Assembly: GCF_020880995.1 (NCBI RefSeq)
Contig: NZ_JAJISD010000009.1
Location: 124,001-188,000, forward strand
DNA from: Reyranella aquatilis
GTDB taxonomy: Bacteria; Pseudomonadota; Alphaproteobacteria; Reyranellales; Reyranellaceae
Length of the DNA: 64,000 nucleotides
Direction of reading: 5' to 3'
Under the pieces are notes generated by a model. That model made no database searches. It saw nothing but the letters and a program-made list of their open reading frames with translations, and had not been told where the DNA came from. Below are positions 1 to 7,794 of this stretch, in pieces. How positions within the stretch are numbered: the first letter of the stretch is position 1; each line of letters starts with the position of its first letter. The translations under genes and the position numbers were made by a program.

Positions 1-129
1 GCCGTCGAACTGCTGGAAAGCGTCGGCGCCGTGGTGCCCACGGCCGCCTGCATCATCGAGCTGACCTTCCTCGAGGGTCGCAAGAAGCTGAAGCCGCCGG
101 TCGAAACGCTGCTGCAGTACGACAGCTAG
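1..129 (+). CDS. apt: Adenine phosphoribosyltransferase, C-terminal end (partial)
   Basis: The window opens inside a gene; the last 42 codons are present and end in TAG. The residues (AVELLESVGAVV..., then ACIIELTFLEGRKKL) match the C-terminal strand and helix of adenine phosphoribosyltransferase, which converts adenine and PRPP to AMP in cytosolic purine salvage. The PRPP-binding loop lies outside the window, so the call rests on the tail alone. The related xanthine phosphoribosyltransferases end differently, which makes Apt the better choice. Confidence 0.7.
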   Translation, partial: AVELLESVGAVVPTAACIIELTFLEGRKKLKPPVETLLQYDS

Positions 130-191
130 ACGCGCGGCACCGCTTTCCGCTCCGCCGCCAAACCGGCTAGCATGGCGGCGGGAGGAACCAG

Positions 192-1283
192 ATGTTCTCA
201 GTGTCCGCGTGCTTCTCCGAGACCTATGCGGAGGCGCGCCCCAAATTCTGCGCCGCCGCGGCCGAGGCCGGCGGCTCCCTGCGGTCATGGCTCAATCCCA
301 AGGCACGCGGGCCGGGCGGCGAGCGGCTGTTTCTGGATACGGCGCGCTTCGGTGCGGCCGACGCCGCGAACATGCTGGTACTGATCGCGGGAACGCACGG
401 CGTCGAAGGCCACTGCGGTTCGGGCGCCGAGATCGCGTGGCTCAAGTCGGGCGGCCCGGCCCGGCTCCCGCCCGACACCGGCGCGCTGCTCATCCACGCG
501 CTCAATCCGTATGGTTTCGCGTGGACCCGCCGCGTCACCGAAGACAATGTCGATCTCAACCGCAACTTCGTCGACCACGACAAGGGCTACCCGGGCAACG
601 ACGGCTATCTCGCCATCGCCGACGCTGTCCTGCCGCTGGCCTGGGACGAAGTCAGCCGGGCCGAAACGGAACGCGTGTTCGCGGCCTATGCCCAGAAGCA
701 CGGCGCCTTCGGCCTGCAGGGCGCGCTCAGCGGCGGCCAGTACACCCATCCCGACGGAATCTTCTTCGGCGGCACGACCCCGACCTGGAGCAACCGGACG
801 GTGCGTGCCATCGCCCGCGAGGAACTGTCGCGGGCCCGCCGCGTCGGCATCATCGACTTTCACACCGGCCTCGGCCCGTTCGGACATGGCGAGCTGATCT
901 GCGCCGTGTCGTCCACCGCCAGGTCCTTCGCCCGCGCCAAGGCCTGGTATGGCGAGGAGATGACCTCGCCCGAAGGCGGCACCTCGACCTCGGCGGTCGT
1001 CGTCGGGGTCATGACCGACGCCTTCCCGCAGGAACTGCCCGATGCCGAGGTCACATCGGTCGCCCTGGAATACGGCACCTATCCCGTGCCCGAAGTGCTC
1101 ACCGCCTTGCGCGGCGACAACTGGCTGCATCATCGCGGCGATCTCGGCTCGGAACAGGGGCGGGCTCTCAAGGCCGACATCAAGGAGCGCTTCTTCCCTG
1201 CCGGCGACAAATGGCGGGAGATGGTCTGGGCGCGTGCCGATCAGACGATCGGCTGGGCCCTCAAGGGGATGACCGGGGGATGA
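192..1283 (+). CDS. DUF2817 (M14-like) putative metallocarboxypeptidase
   Basis: A 363-residue protein of the DUF2817 family, related to M14 zinc carboxypeptidases. Candidate zinc ligands are visible: GTHGVEG (H69, E72) near the N-terminus and DFHTG (H224) in the middle, with a Glu in VALEYGTYP near residue 293 that could be the catalytic base. The NVDLNRNF segment is the usual M14 substrate-binding stretch. There is no signal peptide, so it is probably cytoplasmic. The start has a good ribosome site (GGGAGGAACC). The stop overlaps the ATG of the patatin gene by 4 bp (ATGA), so the two are translationally coupled. The substrate is unknown. Confidence 0.8.
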   Translation: MFSVSACFSETYAEARPKFCAAAAEAGGSLRSWLNPKARGPGGERLFLDTARFGAADAANMLVLIAGTHGVEGHCGSGAEIAWLKSGGPARLPPDTGALLIHALNPYGFAWTRRVTEDNVDLNRNFVDHDKGYPGNDGYLAIADAVLPLAWDEVSRAETERVFAAYAQKHGAFGLQGALSGGQYTHPDGIFFGGTTPTWSNRTVRAIAREELSRARRVGIIDFHTGLGPFGHGELICAVSSTARSFARAKAWYGEEMTSPEGGTSTSAVVVGVMTDAFPQELPDAEVTSVALEYGTYPVPEVLTALRGDNWLHHRGDLGSEQGRALKADIKERFFPAGDKWREMVWARADQTIGWALKGMTGG

Positions 1284-3100
1284 GCCTCGCCGAGGCGAGC
1301 GGGGATACCGCGCGGCAGAGGCTGCAGAAGGTCCTGCAGCAGACGCCGCTGTTCGCCGATCTCGATCCCGAGGCTCTGAAGGTCGTCGAACGCGAATTGA
1401 CGCTGCTGGTGCTGCCTGGGGGCGCTTCGCTCTTCCGCGTGGGCGAACCCGCCGATGCGGTATATGTCGTCACCAGCGGCTGCCTTGGCGTCTTCCGCCA
1501 CGAATCGCAGGCCGAAGCACTCGAACCGATGCTGATCGCCGAGGTTCCGCCCGGCAACCTGGTCGGCGAGATGTCGCTGCTGTCACAGGGCAAGCGAACG
1601 CGCAGCGTCGCCGCACTGCGCGACAGCGAAGTCTGGCGGCTGCCGCAGACCAGCTTCAACGCGCTCACCTCGCATCACCCCGAAGTGCTGCCGGCACTGA
1701 TGCGCAGCGTGGTTTCGCGCAATGCCGCCGACGCCGACGCGGGCAAGCGTCGCCGCCAGCCGCGAACCTTCGCCCTGCTGCCGAGCGGGCCTGACGTTCC
1801 GGCGGCGCGGTTCGCCGTCCTGCTCGCCAATGCACTCGGCCGCATCGGAAACCAGGTGCAGATGCTGGGATCGGAATCGCTCGACCAGGAACCGGAATGG
1901 TTCGCGCGCTGCGAGATGGAATCGTCGTTCGTGCTCTACCGTGCCGATCCGACGTTGACGCCGTGGACCGAACTCTGCCTGCGCCAGGCCGACTGCCTGG
2001 TCGTGATGCGCAATGCCGACAACGATGCTCCGACCAGGGTGCCGTTCGAGATCGAGACGGCGCAGAGCGGCGCGGTCTTCCATCGCCGGCGCGAGCTGGT
2101 GCTGCTGCACGAGGGGCGGGATCCCGGCGCGGGCTCGACCGCGCCCCTGCTGGCGGGCGGCCTCTACGGCCATCACCACCATGTCAGGCTCGATATCCAT
2201 GCCGATGTCGACCGGCTGGCCCGGATCCTGACCGGGCACGCCGTCGGCGTCGTCATGGCGGGTGGCGGCGCGCGCGCCTTCACCCATATCGGCGTGGTCA
2301 AGGCGTTGCGCGAAGTCGGCGTGCCGATCGACCTCGTCGGCGGGACCAGCATGGGGGCCATCGTCGCCGCCGGAGTCGCCTCGCGCTGGAACGACGAGGA
2401 GCTCGACGTGCGGTTCCGTCGGGCCTTCGTCGACAACAACCCGCTCAGCGACTACACGGTCCCCCTGATCTCCCTGTTCGCTGGCCGGCGCGTGACGCGT
2501 CTCCTGCGCATGGCCTTCGACGAGAAGGACATCGAGGATCTGATCCTCCCCTACTATTGCGTGACCGCAAACCTCACCACGTCAAAGGCCGACATCCACA
2601 CTGTCGGACGGCTGTGGCGGTGGCTGCGGGCATCTGTGTCGATCCCCGGCGTGATGCCGCCGTTCAACGAAGCGGGCGAAGTCCATGTCGACGGCGGTGT
2701 GATCGACAATTTCCCGGTACGCGCCATGCAGCGGCTGGGACGCGGCATGACGATCGGCGTCGACATCGACACCGGCGGTGCGCTGGCCGCCGGTGAGGGC
2801 GTCATGGAACCGTGGTCGGCGTGGGAGTTCTTCAGCCGCCTCATCTGGAAGCGCAACGAGACCCTGCCCATTCCCTCGATCGTGCGCATCCTCCTGCGCT
2901 CGGCCCTGGTCGCCAGCACCTCGCGCGCCGCAGAGGATCGAAGCGCCGCCGAACTCCTGATCGTGCCGCCGATGACCCATATCGACCTGCTCGACTGGAC
3001 CAGCTTCGACGCGGCCATCGAGGTCGGATACCGCACGACGATGGAGGCCATCGAGAAGGCCCGCACCCTCCCCGTGGGCGCGCGCCTCTTCCTGGCGTGA
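1280..3100 (+). CDS. Patatin-like phospholipase with N-terminal cyclic-nucleotide-binding domain (NTE type)
   Basis: A 606-residue protein. Residues about 20-140 form a cNMP-binding domain (GEPADAVYVVTSG, then VGEMSLLSQGKRTRSV, the phosphate-cassette region). A linker follows, and residues about 322-520 are a patatin domain with the oxyanion loop GGGARAFTHIG, the nucleophile elbow GTSMG (Ser357) and the catalytic Asp471 in DGG. This layout is that of neuropathy-target-esterase-like lysophospholipases, which hydrolyse phospholipid or lysophospholipid acyl esters. No membrane helix is seen, unlike many NTE homologues. The ATGA overlap with the DUF2817 gene suggests joint expression. Whether the N-terminal domain really binds cAMP cannot be told from sequence. 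Confidence 0.85.
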   Translation: MSLAEASGDTARQRLQKVLQQTPLFADLDPEALKVVERELTLLVLPGGASLFRVGEPADAVYVVTSGCLGVFRHESQAEALEPMLIAEVPPGNLVGEMSLLSQGKRTRSVAALRDSEVWRLPQTSFNALTSHHPEVLPALMRSVVSRNAADADAGKRRRQPRTFALLPSGPDVPAARFAVLLANALGRIGNQVQMLGSESLDQEPEWFARCEMESSFVLYRADPTLTPWTELCLRQADCLVVMRNADNDAPTRVPFEIETAQSGAVFHRRRELVLLHEGRDPGAGSTAPLLAGGLYGHHHHVRLDIHADVDRLARILTGHAVGVVMAGGGARAFTHIGVVKALREVGVPIDLVGGTSMGAIVAAGVASRWNDEELDVRFRRAFVDNNPLSDYTVPLISLFAGRRVTRLLRMAFDEKDIEDLILPYYCVTANLTTSKADIHTVGRLWRWLRASVSIPGVMPPFNEAGEVHVDGGVIDNFPVRAMQRLGRGMTIGVDIDTGGALAAGEGVMEPWSAWEFFSRLIWKRNETLPIPSIVRILLRSALVASTSRAAEDRSAAELLIVPPMTHIDLLDWTSFDAAIEVGYRTTMEAIEKARTLPVGARLFLA

Positions 3101-3154
3101 GTCGCGGCCCTTCCTGACGGCGCCGCAGCCGTGCTGCTTCTCTTTTACCCCACG

Positions 3155-3160
3155 GTTAAC
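3155..3160. promoter_or_regulatory. GTTAAC palindrome 12 bp before the ArsR start
   Basis: A perfect 6-bp palindrome in CGGTTAACTACAAAG directly ahead of the ArsR gene, in an otherwise GC-rich stretch. ArsR-type repressors often autoregulate through palindromes near their own promoter. The leader is very short, so it could be part of the operator or the -10 region. It is short enough to be chance. Confidence 0.25.
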
Positions 3161-3172
3161 TACAAAGACTCC

Positions 3173-3553
3173 ATGACGACAACCAGCGACCGGCTCACCG
3201 CCACCTTTTCCGCGCTTGCCGACCCGACCCGCCGGGCCATCCTGGCCCGGCTCGCGCTCGGCGAGACCTCGGTCGGGGAACTGGCCGAGCCGTTCGACAT
3301 GTCACTGCCGGCGATCTCGAAGCATCTCAAGGTGCTGGAACGCGCCGGCCTCATCGCCCGCGGACGCGACGCACAGCGCCGCCCCTGCCGTCTGGCGGCC
3401 GCGCCCCTGCAGGAGATCTCCGACTGGGTCGCCAGCTATCAGCGCTTCTGGGAGCAGCGGCTCGACCGGCTCGAGGCCTATCTGGAACAGAACCAGCCGG
3501 GCCCGCCGTCCCGACGGAAAGGGAAACGGACCGATGCCCGCAAGAGCAGGTGA
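3173..3553 (+). CDS. ArsR/SmtB-family winged-helix transcriptional regulator
   Basis: A 126-residue regulator. SALADPTRRAILARLALGE, then SVGELAEPFDMSLPAISKHLKVLERAGLI, is the standard ArsR winged helix. There is no Cys metal motif, so it belongs to the non-metal group (SdpR-like) that normally sits beside an AHSA1/SRPBCC gene. The ATG at 3173 is preferred over an in-frame GTG at 3131 because the extra residues (MLLLFYPTVNYKDS) look like leader. No clear Shine-Dalgarno is seen. Its stop overlaps the start of a 40-codon remnant that resembles its usual partner. Confidence 0.85.
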   Translation: MTTTSDRLTATFSALADPTRRAILARLALGETSVGELAEPFDMSLPAISKHLKVLERAGLIARGRDAQRRPCRLAAAPLQEISDWVASYQRFWEQRLDRLEAYLEQNQPGPPSRRKGKRTDARKSR

Positions 3554-3656
3554 GGCAAAATTTCAGAAGCGGGAGATCCGGCGGAACCGGATCCTGCCGG
3601 CCCCACGCGCGCCGATCTTCCGCGCGTTCATCGAGTCGGATGGAGGCAGGATGTGA
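3534..3656 (+). pseudogene. Stump of an AHSA1/SRPBCC-domain gene
   Basis: A 40-codon frame overlaps the end of the ArsR gene and stops where the NTF2-like gene starts (ATGTGA). Its residues EIRRNRILPAPRAPIFRAF resemble the first strand and helix of AHSA1/SRPBCC proteins (consensus roughly R.fdAPrelVFrAf.d), the usual second gene of ArsR pairs. The rest of the domain, about 110 residues, is missing and the frame runs straight into ESDGGRM-stop. I read this as a deletion remnant. A small expressed leader peptide that couples translation to the next gene is the alternative. Confidence 0.45.
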
Positions 3657-4021
3657 CGAACGGCGACGCGCGGCATCTCGCGACCCTGCGGGACCTCAAC
3701 CGTGAGTTCGTCCGGTCGGTCGACCAGGCCGATGTGCAATGGTTCGACCGCAACCTGTCGCAGGACTTCTTCAACACCAATCCCGACGGCACGCTGATCG
3801 ACCGGGCGGCCTTCCTCGCGCAGATCGGGCGCGGATCGCCGGTGAAGGGTCTGCGCGAGCATGACGTGAAGATCCGCCTGCTGGGCGACTTCGCGATCAT
3901 CCACGCCCGCACCAGCTTCACGAGGGCCGACGGCACCCCGGGCGGCGGCTGGTACACCGACGACTGGCGACTGGAGGCGGAGGGCTGGCGCTGCGTGTCG
4001 GCCCACGTCAGTCGCTCCTGA
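3653..4021 (+). CDS. NTF2-like (SnoaL/DUF4440) protein
   Basis: A 122-residue protein with the NTF2 cone-fold pattern: an N-terminal helix (ATLRDLNREFVRSVDQAD), the DFFNTNPDG turn, a strand reading VKIRLLGDFAIIHARTSF, and a terminal strand pair DDWRLEAEGWRCVSAHVS. DUF4440-type proteins are often ketosteroid-isomerase-like and most are uncharacterised. The GTG start at 3653 follows GGAGGCAGGAT. ATG at 3651 would stop at once. It is the third member of the ArsR-remnant-NTF2 run and is probably controlled by the ArsR protein. Confidence 0.75.
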   Translation: MTNGDARHLATLRDLNREFVRSVDQADVQWFDRNLSQDFFNTNPDGTLIDRAAFLAQIGRGSPVKGLREHDVKIRLLGDFAIIHARTSFTRADGTPGGGWYTDDWRLEAEGWRCVSAHVSRS

Positions 4022-4098
4022 CCCCCTCGGACGCCCTGTCGCGCGGTCCTGCCGCCGATACGTCACTGGCTGCCTGGCGCGTTGTATTCGCGTGCTTC

Positions 4099-5241
4099 GT
4101 GTCGGCGGTCTTCGCCTGGGGCTTCGGCTTCTACGCCCACGGCATCTATCTCGTCGAACTGCAGCGCCAACACGGCTGGTCGACCGGCTTCATCTCCTCC
4201 GTGGTCACCGCGCACTATGTCCTGGGCGCCTTCCTGCTGCCGCGTATTGCCGAAGCGATCGGACGCTTCGGTCCGCGCGCCGTCTTCCTGACCGGGCTAT
4301 CGATTACGACCGCGTCGCTCCTGCTGCTGCCGTCGGTCACCCAACCGTGGCAGCTCGTCGCGCTCTACATCGTCATGGCGCCGGGCTGGAACGCGACCAG
4401 CGTGGCGCCGATCGCCGCCACCGTCGGCCAGTGGTTCGACCGCAAGCGCGGCCTCGCCCTCAATCTCGCGCTGAGCGGCGCCACGGTGGCCGGCCTCGCC
4501 GTCACGCCGGTCCTGCTCGCGGCGATCCCGCGGCTCGGCTTTGCCGATGCGGAGCGGCTGCTGGTCGCGATCGGCATCGTCCTGGCCGCCGGCAGCGTCG
4601 CCCTGTTCGTGCGCAAGGGCCCCCTGTCACCGAAGCCCGCGACCGTGCGCACCCATCGGCTGGCACCGATGCGCCAGTGGCATTTCTGGAGCATTTCCGC
4701 ACCCTTCGCCTTCGTCCTGCTCTCGCAGGTCGGCTTCCTCACCCATCTCGTCCCGCTGGTCACGGCACGTTCCGAAGGCGGCGGCCCGTCGATCGATCCC
4801 GCGCTCGCCGTCGGCATCAACGCCGTGACGGCGCTGGTCGGCCGCCTCCTGCTGGGTCTCGTCATCGACAGGCTGGAACCGCGACGCGCTTCGGCGATCT
4901 GCTTCCTGGTGCAGGTCGGCGCCATCGCGGTGCTGGCCTGGGCGCAGGCGCCGCTGCTGGTCTACGGCGCCTGTGCCGTCTACGGCCTCTCGGTCGGAAA
5001 CAACATCACCCTGTCGCCGATGATCGTTCAGCGGGAGTACACGCCCGACCAGTTCCCCGCGATCGTCGCGTTGTCGACGGCGGTGGTGCAGACCCTCTAT
5101 GCCTTCGGTCCCGGCCTGCTCGGCATCCTGCGCGATCTGTCGGGCGGTTACGGACTGCCTCTTTTTCTCTGTATGGCCCTCAACATCGCCGCGGCGGCGC
5201 TGATCCTGGGGCGTCCCCGCCGGCCGGTTCGGCCAGCCTAG
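4099..5241 (+). CDS. MFS transporter (start uncertain, probably upstream)
   Basis: A major facilitator with about 12 hydrophobic segments over 380 residues. The central basic loop (VRKGPLSPKPATVRTHRL) separates the halves, and DRLEPRR is an A-motif-like loop. The family is the monocarboxylate-porter/oxalate-formate-like group; the substrate is unknown. GTG 4099 is the first standard start, but it cuts into helix 1. In-frame codons upstream still read AAWRVVFACFVSAVFAWG, typical of the first helix in this family, and the frame is open back to the stop of the NTF2-like gene with no ATG, GTG or TTG. A CTG at 4018 forms a CTGA overlap with that stop and is a possible unusual start. Confidence 0.8.
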   Translation: MSAVFAWGFGFYAHGIYLVELQRQHGWSTGFISSVVTAHYVLGAFLLPRIAEAIGRFGPRAVFLTGLSITTASLLLLPSVTQPWQLVALYIVMAPGWNATSVAPIAATVGQWFDRKRGLALNLALSGATVAGLAVTPVLLAAIPRLGFADAERLLVAIGIVLAAGSVALFVRKGPLSPKPATVRTHRLAPMRQWHFWSISAPFAFVLLSQVGFLTHLVPLVTARSEGGGPSIDPALAVGINAVTALVGRLLLGLVIDRLEPRRASAICFLVQVGAIAVLAWAQAPLLVYGACAVYGLSVGNNITLSPMIVQREYTPDQFPAIVALSTAVVQTLYAFGPGLLGILRDLSGGYGLPLFLCMALNIAAAALILGRPRRPVRPA

Positions 5242-5666
5242 GACAGGAACTTCAGGCCATTCACGACCTTGTCGATGGTCTTTCTCGGTGCATGCACGCC
5301 TATGCCCACGAAGTTCATGGCATCCGCCGGTGCCACGGCGACCACCGCGCGGTTGTCGGCATCGTTGGTCGTCCCGAACATCGGCTCGATGTAGATCGCC
5401 GGCACCAGTTCGCGCGAGAGCGCGCGCTGATGGGTGCGCTGCAATTCTTCCAGCGTGGCCCCATAGACGAACATCGGCTCGCGGATCAGCGCGGTGTAGA
5501 TCCGGCCCGCCGCATCGCGATAGGGCTCGCCCATCAGATGGGCATGCGTGCCGGCGAGACCGCCTGCCAGGAAAGCGGAAACGTTGGCCATCTGCCAGGC
5601 AGCCAGGTCCTTGCGCAGGATGAGGGCAGTCTTGGTTTCGTAGATCATGCCGCCCATATGAGGCAT
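5238..5666 (-). CDS. DUF2000 family protein
   Basis: A protein of up to 142 residues. ETKTALILRKDLAAWQMANV and the following FLAGGLAGT are characteristic of DUF2000, a small family of unknown function with a peptidyl-tRNA-hydrolase-like fold. Starts at 5666, 5657 and 5648 are all in frame; the conserved part begins at MIYETK (5648). It is divergent from the AraC-type regulator at 5696 with about 30-50 bp between, so the regulator very probably controls it. It overlaps the MFS gene end by 4 bp tail to tail. Confidence 0.75.
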   Translation of the reverse strand: MPHMGGMIYETKTALILRKDLAAWQMANVSAFLAGGLAGTHAHLMGEPYRDAAGRIYTALIREPMFVYGATLEELQRTHQRALSRELVPAIYIEPMFGTTNDADNRAVVAVAPADAMNFVGIGVHAPRKTIDKVVNGLKFLS

Positions 5667-5695
5667 GCTGGCGCCACCGTCTTGAACATTCGTGC

Positions 5696-6499
5696 ATGTC
5701 CACCGACCAGATACGCCTCGACCAGCCGACCGACGGTCTTCAACGACTGGCGGCGCGGTTCAGCGGCCACGCCTACGACCTGCACCGGCACGAAACCTAC
5801 GGCATCGGCCTCACCCTCTACGGCGTGCAGCAGTTCCATTATCGCGGCAGCCTGCGGGCGAGCCGGGCACGGCAGGTGCTGGTGCTGCATCCCGACGAGC
5901 CGCATGACGGCCATGCCGGCGAAGGCGGCGCCTTCGCCTACCGCATGCTCTATCTCGATCCGGCGGCGATATCGCAGGCGCTCGACGGCGCCGGCCCGCC
6001 CTACGTGGCGGAACCCGTGGCCCATGACGAGGCGACGGCCCGTGCAATCGACGAGGCCTTCGTCGACTTTCCCCGGCAACTGGAGCCGATTGCCATCGAC
6101 GCTCTGATCGGCCGCTTCGCCGACCTGATGGTCCGGCGCAGCGACGGCGAACGGCGCCGCTCCCGCCGCAACGTCGCGCTGCGCGCGGTGACACGCGCCC
6201 GCGATTTCCTGGTGGCCGAATCGCACCGCGTGGTCGGCTCGGAAGAACTCGAACGCGTGAGCGGCCTCGACCGGTTCGCGCTCGCCCGACATTTCCGCTC
6301 CGCCTTCGGCACCTCGCCCCATCGATTCCAGACCGGCCAGCGGCTGATGCGTGCGCAGGCGATGATCGCCGAGGGTGTTGCCCTGTCGGAAGCGGCGGCC
6401 GCGGCGGGCTTCGCCGACCAGAGCCATCTGACCCGTCATTTCGCGGCCCGCTTCGGCGTTACGCCCGGCCGTTGGGCCGCCCTTTCGCGCCGAAGTTAG
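5696..6499 (+). CDS. AraC-family transcriptional regulator
   Basis: A 267-residue AraC regulator. The N-terminal cupin-like sensing domain (HRHETYGIGLTLYGVQQF, then VLHPDEPHDGH) spans about residues 25-120. The C-terminal double helix-turn-helix (about 165-265) reads VGSEELERVSGLDRFALARH and later GFADQSHLTRHFAARFG, ending in the usual TPGRW. The gene is divergent from DUF2000, a frequent pairing, and overlaps the end of the convergent FAD monooxygenase gene by 4 bp. The ligand is unknown. Confidence 0.9.
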   Translation: MSTDQIRLDQPTDGLQRLAARFSGHAYDLHRHETYGIGLTLYGVQQFHYRGSLRASRARQVLVLHPDEPHDGHAGEGGAFAYRMLYLDPAAISQALDGAGPPYVAEPVAHDEATARAIDEAFVDFPRQLEPIAIDALIGRFADLMVRRSDGERRRSRRNVALRAVTRARDFLVAESHRVVGSEELERVSGLDRFALARHFRSAFGTSPHRFQTGQRLMRAQAMIAEGVALSEAAAAAGFADQSHLTRHFAARFGVTPGRWAALSRRS

Positions 6500-7710
6500 A
6501 GAAGGTAGCGGCCTTCCGCGTCGAGCGGATCGGTCGCGAACCAGCCCCGTCGCAGGCCCGCGAGAACGGTCGTCATCATGGGCCGGGCCAGCGGCGCCTG
6601 GCAGGCGTGCGGCATCACGAGATCGCGCAGCACGCCCAGCAGATGGCCATCGGACTGGAAGAACGGCGTCAGCAGGTGACTGACGCGGCGATAGAAGCGA
6701 GTGGGTGGTCCGCGGCGCTGGGCGAACAGCTCCATTGCCCGGGGCAGATCATCCGCCTCGGCGAGGCTGCGCGCCAGCGCATGCGCATCGAGCAGGCCGA
6801 GATTGGCGCCCTGCCCGAGTTGTGGACTGGTGCCGTGCGCGGCATCGCCCATGAACAGGACCGGGCCGTCGTTCCAGCGCGGCAGGGCGACATGCCGGTA
6901 GGTCGCGCGGGAAAAATCGTCGGCCGCGACCGCATACTCGATCGTCGGCCCGGCCTCCGGCCACAACCACAATGCCTCGTCGCGCACCGTGTCGAGATCG
7001 AGCGGAAGATGCGCGGCAAGGTCTGCGACAGGAAGGCTCCAGAACATCGTGAGCTTGTCCGGTGCCACCGGCAACAGGCCCATCATCATCGTCGAGCCGG
7101 CCACGCGCTGGCGAAGAAGTCCCACCGCGCCGAACGCCTGGCTGTCATCGACCGTCGTCCAGATGCAGCCCCACGGATAGAGCGGCGCCCGCGCGGCCGG
7201 CATCAGCCGCTCGCGCAGGAGAGAGTGCGCGCCGTCGGCCACGACCAACAGATCGAACGGGCCATGGCGGCCGCCCAGCGCATCGACGGCGATCGCCCGC
7301 GCGCCCTCACGCACGACATCGATGATCTCGGTGTCGGTGACGAGGCGAACACCAGACGCGAGCAGACGATGATGGAGAAGGTCGAACAGGACCGACCGGC
7401 GAATGCCGAGCCCGAACGCCTCGGGATGCAGATCGCCGTAGGCGAGATCGAGGACAGGTCGTCTCTTCTGGTTCTCTCCGAACAGACCGTCGATGCGGGC
7501 ACCTGCCGAGAGCGCGGCCTCAACCAGGCCGAGGGCACGCAGCACGGCGAGGCCGGTGGGTTGCAGCAGCAAGCCGGCGCCCACCGGTCGCGGCTCCCGG
7601 AAGCGCTCCAGCACGCTGACGCGGTGTCCCGAATCGGCCAGGAAACTCGCGGCCGCCTGACCGGCGACGCCGCAACCCATGATACCGACCTCCAGAGACC
7701 TCAACGCCAT
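6496..7710 (-). CDS. FAD-dependent monooxygenase (class A, UbiH/PHBH-like)
   Basis: A 404-residue class A flavoprotein hydroxylase. It shows the N-terminal GxGxxG (GCGVAGQAAASFL), the DG motif (VVADGAHSLLRERL) and the GD motif (VLFMGDAAHGTSPQLGQGAN) in order and at the usual spacing. These enzymes use NAD(P)H and O2 to hydroxylate or epoxidise aromatic or related substrates. The exact substrate is not inferable. It appears to be a single-gene unit, separated from the SDR gene upstream by a terminator. Confidence 0.85.
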   Translation of the reverse strand: MALRSLEVGIMGCGVAGQAAASFLADSGHRVSVLERFREPRPVGAGLLLQPTGLAVLRALGLVEAALSAGARIDGLFGENQKRRPVLDLAYGDLHPEAFGLGIRRSVLFDLLHHRLLASGVRLVTDTEIIDVVREGARAIAVDALGGRHGPFDLLVVADGAHSLLRERLMPAARAPLYPWGCIWTTVDDSQAFGAVGLLRQRVAGSTMMMGLLPVAPDKLTMFWSLPVADLAAHLPLDLDTVRDEALWLWPEAGPTIEYAVAADDFSRATYRHVALPRWNDGPVLFMGDAAHGTSPQLGQGANLGLLDAHALARSLAEADDLPRAMELFAQRRGPPTRFYRRVSHLLTPFFQSDGHLLGVLRDLVMPHACQAPLARPMMTTVLAGLRRGWFATDPLDAEGRYLL

Positions 7711-7740
7711 GGATCATCCTAGCCGGGAAACCGGCCCAAC

Positions 7741-7768
7741 GAAAAAGGGTGGCCCGCAAGCCACCCTT
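7741..7768 (-). terminator. Rho-independent terminator after the SDR gene
   Basis: A 9-bp perfect stem (AAGGGTGGC / GCCACCCTT, 7745-7753 and 7760-7768) has a 6-nt loop and is followed on the minus strand by TTTTTC. It lies just past the stop of the SDR gene and would end the acyl-CoA module transcript before the FAD monooxygenase gene. Confidence 0.85.
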
Positions 7769-7794
7769 CGATCCTTCGTGTCGGAGGACGGCGA

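Noticed and set aside
209..1279. Upstream extension of the patatin frame over the DUF2817 gene
   Set aside because: This part is Arg-rich out-of-frame sequence; the real protein starts at 1280, where the cNMP domain begins, and the DUF2817 frame is clearly coding.
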